A DNA stretch of 64,000 bases from contig CAADRB010000008.1 in the NCBI GenBank assembly GCA_900708905.1, positions 315,558 to 379,557 on the forward strand. The letters are read 5' to 3'. The position numbers were made by a program, and so were the translations under genes. Below, piece after piece: positions 14,601 to 27,900 of the stretch (positions are counted from its first letter, which is position 1; each line of letters begins with the position of its first letter). The notes under the pieces are model-generated. The model made no database searches and was not told where the DNA came from. It saw only the letters and a program-made list of their open reading frames with translations. The DNA comes from Hymenolepis diminuta. Lineage: Eukaryota > Platyhelminthes > Cestoda > Cyclophyllidea > Hymenolepididae.

Positions 14601-17600
14601 GAAAACTGCGTAGCTATCAAACACAAAATAATCACGGGTAGAACGATAGAGAATGAAATGCTAAAAAGGTAGGGACGGTGAGAATGCACACTTTAGAGTA
14701 GAATGTTCTCTACTCTAGTGGTGTAGTAAATAAATAAGTGCTTAAAAAAATTAGAAGTGAGATGAAATGGGAAATTATGTAGGTTACACGATTTGGATTT
14801 TTATACAAGTTCTTTAATCGCCGGGCCGATTTTAAAACCGTTTTCAAACATATATCTTGGGTGGAGGAGTATCATGGAACCTCTTTGGTGAGAAACTTGA
14901 CTTTCCCACTCTTCTGCATTTATTAGCCAGAAAAAAAGTGTAATTGGCCATTTTGCTCTCCGGATGTACACCGATGGATAACGAACCTGTGACCTCTGTC
15001 CTGACAGACGACACCGACACATATACATATTCTTTATATTCTAGCTATATTCTGTTACATTGAGTGCCTGTTCCAAGCTAGAGTAAATTCGAATACATTT
15101 AGAATGTGCTCCGATGTCGTAATGTTCAATATGAACGTCTGTCATATCAGAGGTCATGGGTTCGATACTTGTTGGTGCTCATGCAGTAAGCACATCGACT
15201 AACATTAGTGGTTAAAATTGGTGTTTCTCTTCAGAGAGGTTTCTGAATGTCATGTTCCTACCCAAAATCAGTGTTAGGCTTCAATGGGATTGAGAATAGC
15301 AGTTAGAAAAGATAATATACCGTCTTCCCGTGATTTAATATATGAGTAAACGTGTGGGGATGAATTCCCGTGTGCCAAAAGTCTAATTAGGTCACCATTA
15401 AGTATGCCTACACAAAGACTAAAAGCGAATATATTGAGTTAAAACCTACGCCAATATTCATTGCAGTCAGAGCCTTTTCCTTCAACTCCCGAGTAGTGAT
15501 GCTTGGACCCAATGCTATGTATTTGTGAACACACTGTAAGACAAGGAGAAGAGTTAATAACCTGGAGACGCTGATCATATATAAGTAGCCCGGTTCCTAC
15601 CTTCTCAGGAGCGATTTCATTTAGGACCTTGACACGTAGGATCTGACTAGAGAAACAGTTTTGAATTTGTTCAAGAATCCTAAAATAAGGAGAAGAATAG
15701 AGAGTAGTTAACAAAGGCCTTCCTCATCACGCATGAGTGAAGAAATAATTGCTTTTATATATAAGCACTAAATAGAAACGCCTTTTGAATAACTAAAAAG
15801 TGCATCTGCATGCATAAGTGAGAGCAGCTCTAATCTGCGTCATTCATTACTGTATGTGCGACTTAATTAATTACGAAATGATCAGTGTGTGTGAGTCTCT
15901 TGATTTATATGTTATGCTCTTTGAATGTCCAAAATGCATTCTAGAAATTTTTCCCATTCCACCTTGTACGCCAGTGGTTCAATGGTCAATGAACACGTCT
16001 GAAAAATCTGATACCACCAGTTTGATGCATATCGATGCACACCTAGCGAATCACATAATCAGTCGTAATCTTTAAAAATGGTCAAGGTAGGAATGGTAGA
16101 ATGCTAATTTCTCTCCATGAACTTAATAGATTGGTATTTGAATCTAACAATCAGATTGGTCATATCAAAGATATTGATGGATGAATCTCTATGAGTTGCC
16201 AAAATTTTTATCTATATCGTAGTTAATCTTTGAGACCTAATTATCTCGGCCTATCAGTGGTGCTTGAAGTGTTTGATCCTGCGGTTACCTCAAGTTTCTC
16301 TTAGAGAAACATCACGTTTCCACAAATGATTTATTTTAATTACCGGAAAAGTAAAAAAATTGGTCCTCGAATGAGCGCTGCTAATGTTTAATTTCTCTGA
16401 CCAATGATGTCAGGAACTAGATCGTTCATCTGTACTACTTCATTCTATGGAATTATATAACCCTCCCCCCTTTTATACACACAGTGGGAGAGGGGGCGAT
16501 ACACTCTTGTCATTTACCGGCTACCACACTTCCCTTTAATCTCCTTCTCTCTCTTTTCCTTTTAAATCCTCACCTTAGTTTGGAATTGAGACTGAAGAAA
16601 TAAAAGTATATTTAGTGAAATATTTCCAGATGTTCTCAAATTTTCTACTATTTTCAACTGATGTGAACTATGAGCTCGTGACTTGAAACATCACCCTAGT
16701 TTTCACTCTCCTTACGGTTCATATAATACGTGTTCTCACCCTGATCACGTATATGTATGTACCCAAAAGAGTTGTAGTGTCTCTAACACAATTTTATCAT
16801 CAAATATTTATTTGAACTTTAGTCGGAAGACAAGTAAGATGATTATACAGAATCTTGATTGATACACACGTCAAGAAATACTATGTATTCAGTAAGACAA
16901 AAATCAGTCCTTGGTTTGATTGTGATTAATGAATTCTGAGGACACGATGAATTAAATGAACTATCATGGAAAGTCCTATAATTTCGTTGTAAGCCATCAA
17001 ACACGTTGCTACCGAGTAATTTGAGGTAGAATAAACTGGGAACTTCATCAGCCGGAATAAAAGCACTAACCGGCACACTGACCAACATGAAAGAACGGTG
17101 GGCAAATAGAATCTAGGACTACATTCTCATACCGCTAGAGATGTAAGTGTCAAGGCGGATAATTCATTATTATTTATATCTGCCATATTTATATTATTGA
17201 TTCATTTGCAATATCATGATCATAAATGAAATTGATTTGGTGCTCAAATAATGTTCTCTTCTCTTTCTGTGATTGGGATATCAGAATGTAGATTGAAACA
17301 GAAAGTGGTCGTTGGAATAAGTTGGTTGCTTCATTTTCGCTCATACACTCTTTAAAACCTCTTGGTTGTCAGTTTTAAATTCCATACTCTTTATGCCCTT
17401 TCATTCTCTCTTGTTTTTGAGCACTGCCCTAATAAATCCTTGTTTAGACCACACCCCCTACATTACAATATTACGATAAAGTTCAGTTCTTGTTTTGATG
17501 TGATAAGACGAATTCTGATGACAAAGTAAATCAACGACACTAGAAACCTAATCATCTCTTCTTTATTAAAAAGCCTTGGAGTTGCATATGGTATGATGAA

Positions 17601-20600
17601 TAATCTTAAGGATGGAGTCGGTACTTGGATTAGAGATATGACTGTTAATCTGTCTTGTTTCTACTAAATGCGTTATCGCGCCTGCTTAAGACATCACTCA
17701 GTAGCAAAAAGGAATAACAAAGTAAGCCTTAAGTTTCACCAGATCACGTTTTATACGATCTTGTATAGTTAATTAAGAGAGGAGCAAAGGTTGCCACAGA
17801 TATTATCCTTATTTGAGAGAAAAACTGTGAGGAGAATTGAGTAATATATAAAAACTTTTCTACAAAAAAATTTATGATTCTTTTTATCACAATGAATAAG
17901 AGATTATCATAACCGCTATAATCTATATTAAACTCGTTAGGTTTTAACTACTAATTTCAAATCCTAGAAGTATATAACTCACGTTTGAAGATGAGATATC
18001 CATATTTGGCATGATTTCTTTTCTGTACTCAGTCCCAGCTGGCATTTATTTCCCGGTGGCCACCAAATACCTATTCCATTAGTAAGTTCATCGGGACCTC
18101 CTCCGCATCCAGATGACCCGTTTTCACTTCCACCTTCCATATCCTCCTCTGTACTCGCCGCAGAAGATATTCCGGAACTGGAAGAGCAGAGTATCTGTGA
18201 AAGTGGTGGAGTTATTTTGACCACTGGGATTGCAAGGTCCGTCTGGGGAGTAGATGTAGAAGAACAGGAAGCACTGGCTGGTGAAAATAGTCCAAGAAAG
18301 GTCAACGGTAGCCGTGCAAGGGTCTCAAAAACTCCTGAGGGTCGGTGTAGGGGAGTTGGAGGGATTCCAGAGGGAAATCTAGAGTTCCACTTAGAGCTAG
18401 AACTATTTCCAAGGGAGGTGCTAGCTGTAGAGGACTTGGGCTGACAACACTTGGAGGCTAGAAGGAGACTATCTGAGAAGAGAAACGCGGAGATCTCACA
18501 TGGAGCATCCACTGATCGGTTAAATGCTTTCTAGGGGGGATTTAAACAGGGAAATTTCCTTTATTTGAATAACAGGCGAAGTTTATAATCGTTTACGATA
18601 TGCATATTTTGATGAGATTATGGTATTTCTAAGTCTATTTGAGGACCTAAAGGCGTACATGAAAAAAGAGAAGTAGTTCTATCAATAGTAGCAGATATTC
18701 CTATTTTATTTAGTTTAGCGACTCAGACTACCTTGTAAAATCAAAATACAATGTTAGCAAAACAAGAGATTATTTGGTTGCAGTTTACGTCAGATTATAA
18801 AGTTAAAATATCTTTGTCTACCTCGTGGACTGATTGATGTGTCAGAACCAGACAAAAAGACATCACATGATCTAGAATCAATGCATGAATGCAGATGTAC
18901 CTATTGTGTAATCTTTATTCAACATAAAAACTCGAGGTATTTATACTACCTAGCCAGGTACCTTGTAGGCTGATATTCTTGTATAGGGCGTCACATAAGT
19001 CCCATCGAGTTTTGAAATAGTGTGGAATTCTTCCAGTCATTTGAGTCTCATTTTTCTGATTTAACGCTTAACGTGAGAGTTAACTTTAGTATCCAGACCA
19101 TTTGCTGAGTATGATTACTGATTCTGGTGAAGACATTTTAATTCACGATTTAGTAAAGACAACAATAATGTCAAAGAGATATATTTGCATGATAGTTAAT
19201 CGCATCTAAGAGTTTCGAAATCGAAAGTTTCTAAGAATTAACAGTGAAAGGTTTTTTTAATCTGTCCATTGTCAGTTACTATCTCATTTTTGACAATTTC
19301 GCCCCAGAGTAAACGTCATGTAAACTACTGTAATTAATCGTTCGAATTTCTCCTGCTATATATTTCTAAAACCTTTTGCTACCTTTTCTGAGTTTCTTCA
19401 AAATAGACGTGCTACCAATATAAAAAACCTTATAGCGTTTTCATTACTACCATTACCCATAGTAATCTAAAAAAATTACAGTTTTTAATTGCGGGAGGCA
19501 ACTGAAATCGATTAACAAAAAGGTCAACAAATGATAAAGAGGAGGGAATCAAAAAGATCGTGGGGGAGAGACATCAAGAAGCCTTACTTTATTTGAATTT
19601 GGGTTACACAGTTTTAATAAAATTTCATGATTCATCCCTGGATTGCGGCAAACGCTTGTCTACGATGTCCACTGTTCATTGACCGGCATTTGCAGTAAAA
19701 ATGGGTCAGCCTCTACACTCCAATTAATTTTTACAAATAGTTGAGGAAGCAAATGATCTTACATTTTATTTGATGGCTTGCGATTTTATCATAGTAGAAG
19801 TGAATCTAACTTGTGTATTTAATAATGCGCATAACCAAAATTCATTACTTTAAACAAGAATTCCAGGTTAGGAAGGGAAAATTAAAATTTTAAAACTTCG
19901 TTGTGATTGTTGATTTAAAGTAGATGCCATCTTCTAGATAGTGCTATTTCAAGTACTCAGTTTTTTGGTAACATTTTCTTTTATATTCCTTTTCCAAACG
20001 TCAGCTTAAGTGTCAGAGACTTCTAGGTTTAGTCAGTTGGGAGAAATTTTGGCCCTATTCTCAATGAGATACTTAATTCTCCCTATTGTGGTAATAAGAT
20101 AGTCTGACAAATGCGTTATTTATATTTTTTTCCCATTTTTAACCCCAATTTGGATTTTGGAGGTTTAAACAAATGTTTAATTATTTGAATTCATCTTGAG
20201 TAAGAATTTTCTGGAGTGATTGAATTTTGATAATTTGTTTATTTATTATTGGAAAATAGAAAAGAAAAGAAACAGCATTCCTTTTATATATTAATACTTA
20301 TTTGGTAGGTGTATATATTCAAATCACGCTATTTGTATTGATGGCTTGGCATCACATCCAAGGACCAAATGGAGTTCTTAGATCACTTGGTGTTATTCAT
20401 CTTTGCACCAGAATTAATCATTGTGGGTATTATCTTAAACATACTTCAAGCGCCACAGTTATCTCTTATGTGGACAAAGGTGCAACCGCTACACAGAGTT
20501 TTAGAAGCACTTTTTTTCCCTAACAGCTTGAAAATCAGTTGTTTGAATAGCTTAAAAGGTAAGAATATTTGGTCTAGTTATGGATAATAATTTGCACTAT

Positions 20601-23600
20601 TACCGGATAAGAGATTGGAAGCTATACCGAAGAGTCAGTGTATCATATTTAACTTGTTGAACACAAGCCTATTATGCATCTTAGTCAGTGACAGGTTACC
20701 CTTTTTCCAACTGATGGTTGACTTTGCAAGGCATATTCAAGGAACGATGTTTTATTGAAAAATAATGATTTGCGTAAAATCCATTTGCTGAATATTATCA
20801 CCTATTTTATTTTATCACAAGTATCTGCAAAATAATATAAACATAAGTAATGAAGAATACAGGGAGAAGTAAAAAAAAAGAATTCTTTGAATAAGCTAAC
20901 CGAGAAGCAGAGTAATATGTTGTATGGAAATTTTCATGGAATGGGAATTTCTAGAACTCTATTTATTAAAGCAAAATAAACCTCGATTCTTAAAGTGATG
21001 AAACTAGAAGAATGATTTAAGGATGTGAAGAGATTGATCGAAATCCGGACTAAAAAATCAATAACTAGAAAGACAAAGACTCTTAAAAAAGTTCAATATG
21101 CAAATAAGTGTTTTTGATATAAAAGCATGCGTTTAATTTCTTCAACATGGAGAGTAGAATTTTGTTAGAACTAAGCAACTTAATAAAAAATTTTTATCGA
21201 TTGACAACGTTATCAAACTGTAGTGAACTGGGCAATATTAGATATGTCGATACCATTTTCATTAGCTGTAGAGGAGATACAAATAAATCGTGATAACATG
21301 ACAAACTATAGGAATATATCAATCAGCCAATGAGGTCTAAATATAGCAGACATGATCCCACACACAAATCAGGGACTCAAATGATGAAAATTGAATATTA
21401 GAACATCGTAACGTGAATTCTCTCCTCTTGAAAATGTGGAAAACTCAATGCTGCTGATTTCAATTCACGGAAGACTTGCGTTGTGCTAACTTCATCTCCT
21501 GCTTATTGTTGACCTCTCTTTTTTTAATAAACTATTTGGTTCTTTGTTATTCCACCATTTAGATACTTTTTTCATAATTAAACTTGAAAAAGTTGTTTTA
21601 CTGTGTGGTGATAATAATAATAATCCAGCGATAAATTGGGCGATAGTACCTGCAAATTCGGATTCAAAAAGTATGAAGATGACAACTTACCAATACAGCA
21701 GTGGCAGACGTTTCACAGAGGAATTTCCTATAAGCTGCTGATGAGATCGTCTTTTGATTTTCGTGTTGAAGAGTTGGTATAAGCATAGGCAACACGCTTT
21801 TCATTCTAAAATAAAAATATATCGTTTAATTAAAGTGATTAAACTAGAATGTATTCTTGCAATTTAAGAGTGGATCATTATCGATTATATTTTATACTTA
21901 GTATACAAACTGTTACTACTTAGATATTATAGACAAAATGAAGATTAAGTATTAAGTTACTTACGATATCAGTCGTTCATTATGACCGGCGATTAAGATT
22001 GCACTAACGGGCATTCCACGATATTCTTCTTTCTGAAAAGGGAAAAGGGATAAATTTCATTCCTTTTGGAGCATTCTTTTTATGAATGTTTATAATATTC
22101 TTACCATTTGACTCACGAAAACTTCATAAGAATCTAAGAAACTGGAAAAGTCGGAATGAAGCTCCTTCAACTCCACTTCATTTTCAGTCTTCGTAGTGGA
22201 GCCTTGAAGTGTCGAACGTCGTTGACGTTTGCCTTTTCCAGCTGACTTGTATTTGCGAATTTCACCTTCGCAAAGGTATTTCACTGACTTTGCCCAGTTC
22301 ACCGTAAGTTTTAACTCCGCCAAATAATCGGACACACAATGAACCTGGATGGGGAATAAGAAAATTTTAAGTAATGGTCCCAGAGACTCAAGCAATAGAT
22401 TTGCGACGAGTGGAATGGTTTAGTCCCAATTATATTATTGAAATTGGAATTCTATCATTAAATCTACGTCAAGAGGAAACATTCTTGGGGTTCATGTATT
22501 AATCAATTTGGATTTACCACCTTTTCACTTATCTATTTCCATATAAATTAATGCTGGATGGATCTCGAATCCGTAAACTCTGATACATTTTTATCCAGGT
22601 ACCTACTAATCTATCTTTTCACAATATTAAACACTTTTTATTATATTTATATAAGATAATTTGTAAATAAATAGATTGTTTGAGAAATAATTCTTGAGAG
22701 AATTCAACGAATTATTCTATTCTTTCACGTCTTGATATCTCATGCTTTCTGTCAGATGTCAAACGCTAGTCAAAACATCTAATGCACTTTTGTGATTAAA
22801 GATGTGTGGGAACTAAGTTGTGGTATAGATAAGTGATTCATAAGCATTTTTCTTGAAATTTAAGAAAATGCAAAACCGTCTGTCTTTGTCAAAACAAGAC
22901 TAAATGTCTTCTACACTTTGCAGACTGTGCTAATGAGTTCAGACAGAAGATGAGAGTAGGTTTAGTACTAATTTGAAAGGGAGGTTTACGTCGCGCTGTG
23001 AATTAATTAGACCAGAAACAGCATATAGCTTGTGTCACAGTGGTATTAGTCATTATCAAAGGCGGGAATACATGCCGGTTTAACTGTTGTTACCATTTCA
23101 TTTTAATGAAAAGGAATGTATGTAAATGAATAAACATGAATCAAATGATGAGAAATAAAATCAGAAGTCTAAACTTAAACAATCCCACGCAAAGGTATAT
23201 TTGAAAACAAATCGGTCTTAAACTAGCAATAAGCTCGTAAATGCTTCTATGAGAATATCCAAGGATGGAGATTAAAACGTTCTTTTATCATTATACCAAA
23301 TTTAGTATTTTTCTCAGTTGTAAATGGTCTTAACTACCATAATAAGGTTTATGGCAATAAATAAAAATGCTTGCATTTAATCAAAAAATAAAATTAAGCA
23401 ATATTTCAGAAAAAGGGTATTTAATATTACACAAGAGCAAAAAACACTACACTTTTGCATAACTGTACTTCTGGATACTAAGAATTTTTCTTCATCAAAT
23501 AGGCAATGTATTTAACATTCGTCTAAATGAAATGAAATTTTAAAAAATCACGTATTTCTTAAAATAATTGGCTGTCTGAGAAAGTTTTAGTCTACGCAGT

Positions 23601-24637
23601 TATGCCGGTTTAGGTAAACTCGAGAGAAAAATTATCCTCTAAAATAACTTTCTTACTGCGCGAATATTCAAAGTTCACTTTCAATAGGCCGATGTAACCA
23701 TGTAATAAAGTGATGTAACAATTTATACTAAATACTGCAATTTATAATTAGCATTAACACGTGTTGTAGCAGGAGAGGAACTTACATTAAACAGGTCTCC
23801 TTTTTGCATTTGACTGCAAGCTGTAATGGCAAAAGCTGGTGCAGTCCACCTGTCTTCAGTATTTCCAAAGAAGGTAGTTTCCATGCTCTCATAAACATTT
23901 CCAGAAACTGAAGGATTGTCCAAGAACTGGACTAGATTTGGAGCTATTGGAGGTAGTGGAACTAATCGAGAGATAGTGTTCAAAAGACTGGAACGAGCTG
24001 GCTGTGAAAATGACACTTTCTTGTCCTTTTCGACAATGTTTTCTTGTTCGTTATTTTCACCACCACCATCATTTTCAATTTCGTAATCTTCATCCTCATT
24101 TCCCCACAAATTTGTCATGGAGATATCGATCAGGGATCGTGACTTCACTTGTATATGAGGAGACCCATTCAGTTGGTCTGGCTCGTCAAAACCCTCCCCC
24201 ATAGATTCAACGAATTCGCCCAAACCAAGAGGTCCCATAAATCCACGCTTTTTGCCAATATAACCAGTTTGTTGATATCCTGGTGAGGAAAGCTTCTGTT
24301 CCAGAGAGATTACTTTTCCTGGGGTCACTTGGGGAGGAGTTTCTCGTGTCTGCGATATATGTTTACACCATTTGATAATTCGAGTGAATGGCATGAGAGC
24401 GGCATTCTGATTTGAACCATTTCCTTGATCAGAAGTGATGTCTTTATCAATAGTGGAAAGATTGTTAAGACTCTTAGCACTGCGAGTAGGCATGTCAATT
24501 CGTGATTTTCGGACATTGGAGGGAGTTTTGGCTACAGTCTCGTGGACTATCTCGGAAGGAGTTCCCTTAAATCGACGTCTTCGTCCTCTACTTTCTCGAT
24601 TACGTTCATAATTCCGGATGACACTCTCTGTAGGCAT
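2625..24637 (-). CDS. RhoGAP-domain protein with PH-like region, 14 exons, predicted 1485 aa
   Basis: Predicted Rho-family GTPase-activating protein. Coding exons are 24637-23786, 22344-22105, 22032-21965, 21805-21691, 18530-17983, 15679-15601, 10912-10837, 10763-10584, 10507-10128, 10044-9880, 9802-9693, 7814-7438, 7364-7313 and 3840-2625, and every phase matches. Residues 1-284 are low complexity. A PH-like region (about 430-610) opens with EISAFLFSDSLLLASK, is interrupted by a Ser/Gly-rich insert of about 140 residues, and closes with IWISHLQ. The RhoGAP domain (about 855-1035) has GSLTEGIFRKS with the expected arginine finger at R864, then FSEIPGHLL, then NKMSVEALATVWGPNLL. Its spacing looks closest to the ARHGAP20/TAGAP subgroup. 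The tail carries Pro-rich SH3-ligand motifs LPPPIPPR (1134-1141) and IPPPLPAR (1170-1177). I could not assign residues 285-425, which do not look like a DH domain. The start is the first ATG after an upstream in-frame stop. A two-gene alternative, split at the 4.7-kb intron after residue 634, is not excluded. Confidence 0.83.
3841..7312 (-). other. RhoGAP intron 13 (3.5 kb)
   Basis: This is the intron between the short exon 7364-7313 and the last exon. The acceptor reads TTATTTTAG and the donor GTAAAATT. I see only AT-rich sequence with no open frame of interest on either strand. Confidence 0.6.
8546..8790. repeat. Intronic repeat, copy 1
   Basis: This copy shares the order of several motifs with 9446-9690: a GGAATGAAGTTTT block, an ATTGAAAGCTA block and a TGTTTAAATGGA block at similar spacing. 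The similarity is moderate and was judged by eye. Confidence 0.45.
9446..9690. repeat. Intronic repeat, copy 2, abutting an exon
   Basis: This is the second copy of the repeat at 8546-8790 (GGAATGAAGTTTTT, TATTGAAAGCTAGGTACCCC, TGTTTAAATGGA). Its right end lies directly against the GC splice donor of RhoGAP exon 11 at 9693. Confidence 0.45.
14830..15030 (-). repeat. tRNA-derived SINE-like element, copy 1
   Basis: Read on the minus strand it has a Pol III B-box-like block (GAGGTCACAGGTTCG), then AAATGGCCAA, then CTGGCTAATAAATG, then GTTTCTCA. The same ordered blocks occur at 30045-30200 and 43250-43440 on the minus strand. A short chance open frame lies inside and is not a gene. Confidence 0.6.
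15140..15260 (+). repeat. SINE-like element fragment, copy 2
   Basis: On the plus strand this has AGAGGTCATGGGTTCGATAC (B-box-like), followed by GACTAACATTAG and GTTTCTC. It lies next to, and opposite in orientation to, the minus-strand copy at 14830. Confidence 0.45.
15680..17982 (-). other. RhoGAP intron 5 (2.3 kb)
   Basis: The intron joins phase 2 (donor AAAC|GTGAGT) to the ATTCTTGAACAA exon. It contains a copy of the second interspersed repeat family around 16900-17100 and a related tail near 17340-17430. There is no other coding signal. Confidence 0.5.
16900..17100 (+). repeat. Second interspersed repeat family, copy A
   Basis: This copy contains TAAGCCATCAAACACGTTGC followed by TACCGAGTAATTTGAGGTAG and CTTCATCAGCCGG. 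The copy at 30430-30680 has the same order (AAGCCACTAAGCACGTTGCT, AATAATTGGAAGTAGG, CTTCGCCAGCC). A tail resembling TCTTTATGCCCTTTCATTCT follows near 17390. Confidence 0.5.
18531..21690 (-). other. RhoGAP intron 4 (3.2 kb)
   Basis: The intron runs from donor TTG|GTAAGTTGTC to acceptor CCCTAG|AAAGC, both phase 0. I see only AT-rich sequence with short chance open frames. Confidence 0.5.
22345..23785 (-). other. RhoGAP intron 1 (1.4 kb)
   Basis: The donor is AAT|GTAAGT and the acceptor CCATCCAG|GTTC. No other feature was recognised. Confidence 0.6.
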
Positions 24638-24910
24638 GGTACCGTTTAAGTTATCTGATTTTAGCACTCTCTCTGGGTTGCGTAAGAATGCTCGTGAATG
24701 TGCTTTAATTTGGCGTATGCCTACTCTCTGCTTGAATCATCAACGCTGGGAGCCTGCGTTGCGCGCTCAAGTGCGTGAGTGAGTGACAGATACGTGCTGC
24801 TACTGGCTATCTACGCTGACACCTGCCTATGTGAATGCGTTATGTGAGAGAGGTTGCCGTAATCTGATCGGTGCATGCCAAAACAGGTACAGATACACAC
24901 GCACGCGATA
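24638..24910 (-). promoter_or_regulatory. GC-richer segment upstream of RhoGAP start (putative promoter / 5' UTR)
   Basis: Compared with the flanks this segment is clearly richer in G and C. It contains CGCTGGGAGCCTGCGTTGCG, GTGCGTGAGTGAGTG and CACGCACGCGATAATCG. It lies directly upstream of the RhoGAP ATG at 24637. I infer a promoter or 5' UTR from position and composition only. Confidence 0.35.
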
Positions 24911-27900
24911 ATCGATTGCATTTATTTTGCACTCTGTGAAGCATGTGTCCATGACTTAGGGTACCGACAATAAAATAGTTGTCATTAGTCATAACCGGAA
25001 AAGATAATAAAATTATTTTGAATCGGGAGTTTTAGAAACTGTCATTAAGGCATAATTAATAGGCAAATTTGATGTAATTTAAAAAAATGTTTTGATGTGA
25101 TTTTTGTAATTTTTAAAAATTTAATTGTAAAGGATTTCAAAACGAGGTTATTTTCAAAATTTTAAAGATAACATATTATCTAATGGGCACTATATTTATG
25201 ACTTCTGATTATGTAGGATATCAAATTTCAATATAAAATAATTATTTGTATGATTCAAAATTAGAAGCATACGGTGGCGTCTGCTTATGTCTTGCACTTC
25301 TTTACAGTCACAATGTTTTGACCTTGATATCAAACTAACCTTCAAAAATTAAATTTAATAAACACACTAAGATGATAATTTAATAATGACCAGTAAATTC
25401 CACTGATGTTTTGTATCTTTCAGCACAAACAGTTTTGAATAACAACGTTACAACTGAACAGAAAATAAGGGCAATTTCTTCATCTATACTCCTGGTCGAG
25501 TTTTGACAAGCTTAACTTAAGCAATTTTGAAAAAACTCTTCAGAAATTAATTTACTAATATTTCAGTGAGCAACTCTATTGCATAAATTCATGTGAGCTA
25601 GCATCATTCTGCTTTCTCGGTCTATAGAAGAGAAGACCTTAGGTGTAATGATCCCCCATCCTAACTAATCAACCGGTCGATTAACAGTGGACATCGTGGA
25701 CAAGAAATCACTTAGTAATCCAGGAGAAAAATTATGAAATTCATATTAATCCGAATTCAGATGTTTTTCACGATAAAAAATTGCAAAATTTTTTGCCTTG
25801 CCGTGAGTAATGAGAAAATTTGTTTTCCTGTTAAAAATCCTCCCTAGTCTCATCTACTTGTATTTAGCCCTAAGAAGACAAAGCACGTCATTCAATTTAA
25901 ACTACTGGTCAAAAAAGCTCACGTCCCATGACCTTGGGAGTTAAATAATTAAATTTGAACTCTAGAACATTAAACAGTAAGTTACAATCCTCATAAGAAG
26001 AATGGAAAATCAAAGCTATCGGAATTCAAATACGGTAAGACCACTGAGACTCTGTATTTATTTCCTTTTTCATTCTTGATCGCCTCCTTTGTCCTATACC
26101 CGATTGGGCCAGTTTGCAGCTACTTTATTTAGATTCATTCCACAAAGTAATTTTCATATTAGAATAAAAAATAATGAGCTGCATTCATGATTAAATGAAA
26201 TTCAATGAACCTGGAAATATAAATTCCTTTCACAGTTTCAAATCTCATTTCTGTTCCATTCCTCTCCGTATGTCTTCGCTTCTGACATAGGGTAGTAAGC
26301 TAATAACCTAATATCGATAATGTTTTATTTACATACCCTCCCACTAATGTTTCATTAATAAAAAATCGCCTTAAAGTGAAATTAGTTAGGTAGTTGTTTA
26401 AATTACCTTCCCAGCACTTCAATTTAATATCCGTACTGTACAAATATTTCAATAATTGACTTTTCGTCCCCATGCTTGGAACGGAATTTCCCTACTAATG
26501 CATTATTGGTCAATTTGTCAGCTCATCATCCCCACGTATCCATATCTATTGTAACCGATTATATTTTCATATTAATGGAATGTCCTTGAGTTACGTCACT
26601 TTTGTCCTCTCTCCACTTAATCCATTGTGTCGGAGCAACTCAAATGAGATAAACACTAGGATGGAGACTTGGATTTATATCACCAATGAAAGTCGAATTT
26701 TCATTTAGTAAATGTGGATCAATATTAGTTAAGGCAATATCTTCCCCAACAAAATGTGCATAAAATAACATTTCGTATGTAAATGAGGGAGAGAGACTGC
26801 ATTGGCATGGCGAGTATACAACAAATAGGAAAAAACAAATACACACACATTACACTTCCACACAACGCTGGTTAGCTAGTTAGTTACTTGAATGTCACAT
26901 GCGAGGTCTAATTTGCATGCCCCCTGACGTCTCCCCCTTCTTGCTGTCTTATGTTTCAGAATTGTAAATGGCAATTAGAGGTGGCTAAATTCTCTCTGCC
27001 ACGCCTTCTTGGCTGCTAATCTTTCATATCACTCTCTCTTCTCCCTGCCTACGCTACTAAAGCAAAAAAATTAAAAAAAAGTTCATCTTAAACAAGTAAG
27101 CACAAAACAACCAACATTGTAGTTGAAATTGTGCGTTCCTTTTTTGCTTTTTAATTAGGCGATGCTTAGCTTAACAGGATTAAGCAAAAAATCAATCAAT
27201 TTGCACACTATGAGCGCGGAAAAATCAATAATTGATTGAATACATAGTCGTGGTTCTTACCGCAATTAATTGTACAAATAAATCATATTCGTATCTAGAA
27301 CTCATGTTATATGCTCTGAATGGAAAATAAGATTGATTTCATTTAAAATAACTGTTAGAATCACATGTTATCGAATTGCGTAAATGCAAACAAAAAGGTA
27401 AAATGAAAATAAGTGATGATAACATCTGTTAACCGTATTCAAGTGCCGAGATTTATTACCTTATAATGCTTCAATTACGCAAATACCTGCAGCAAATGAT
27501 AATTGCAGTAAAATGTTATTGACTATGTTTAAATAATTACTTCAATCTTAAAGAAAACAATACACCCAGAAAACTACATAACAACTCCCTAGATTAATAA
27601 ACTCTTCATTAAATTCTGGACGCCACAAGACTTGAAATCACTCAAGAAATAGGGAGCAAACCCGATAATCGAACGTCGAAACATTAAAAGACGGACAGTA
27701 CTCAAAAAGACTTAATTTTGTAAGATTATTTTATGCCCTGATTTAAACTTCTACTTCTACCCGATCTCCTTCTCTTACCTCAAATATCTACATTGTTAAA
27801 ACCCTTTCCTTGATGAAAAATTGTGAAGACTTTTGTCTTATTATAGACAAATGATATAAGCTAATTAGCCTCTCAAAATAACCTACAAAAGCAAGAACAT

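Larger units (their letters stand above)
10913..15600 (-). other. RhoGAP intron 6 (4.7 kb)
   Basis: This intron separates the PH-like region from the C-terminal half of the RhoGAP protein. The phase on both sides is 0, so a hidden small exon with whole codons cannot be excluded. It contains a SINE-like copy at 14830-15030, the flanking copy at 15140-15260, and a short hairpin at 14694-14717. I see nothing else coding. Confidence 0.5.

Noticed and set aside
18217..18444. 75-aa plus-strand open frame
   Set aside because: It is the antisense shadow of the Ser/Gly-rich insert in RhoGAP exon 5.
22105..22344. DH (RhoGEF) domain upstream of the PH-like region
   Set aside because: A DH-PH pair would be expected by analogy, but I see none of the conserved DH helices or motifs.
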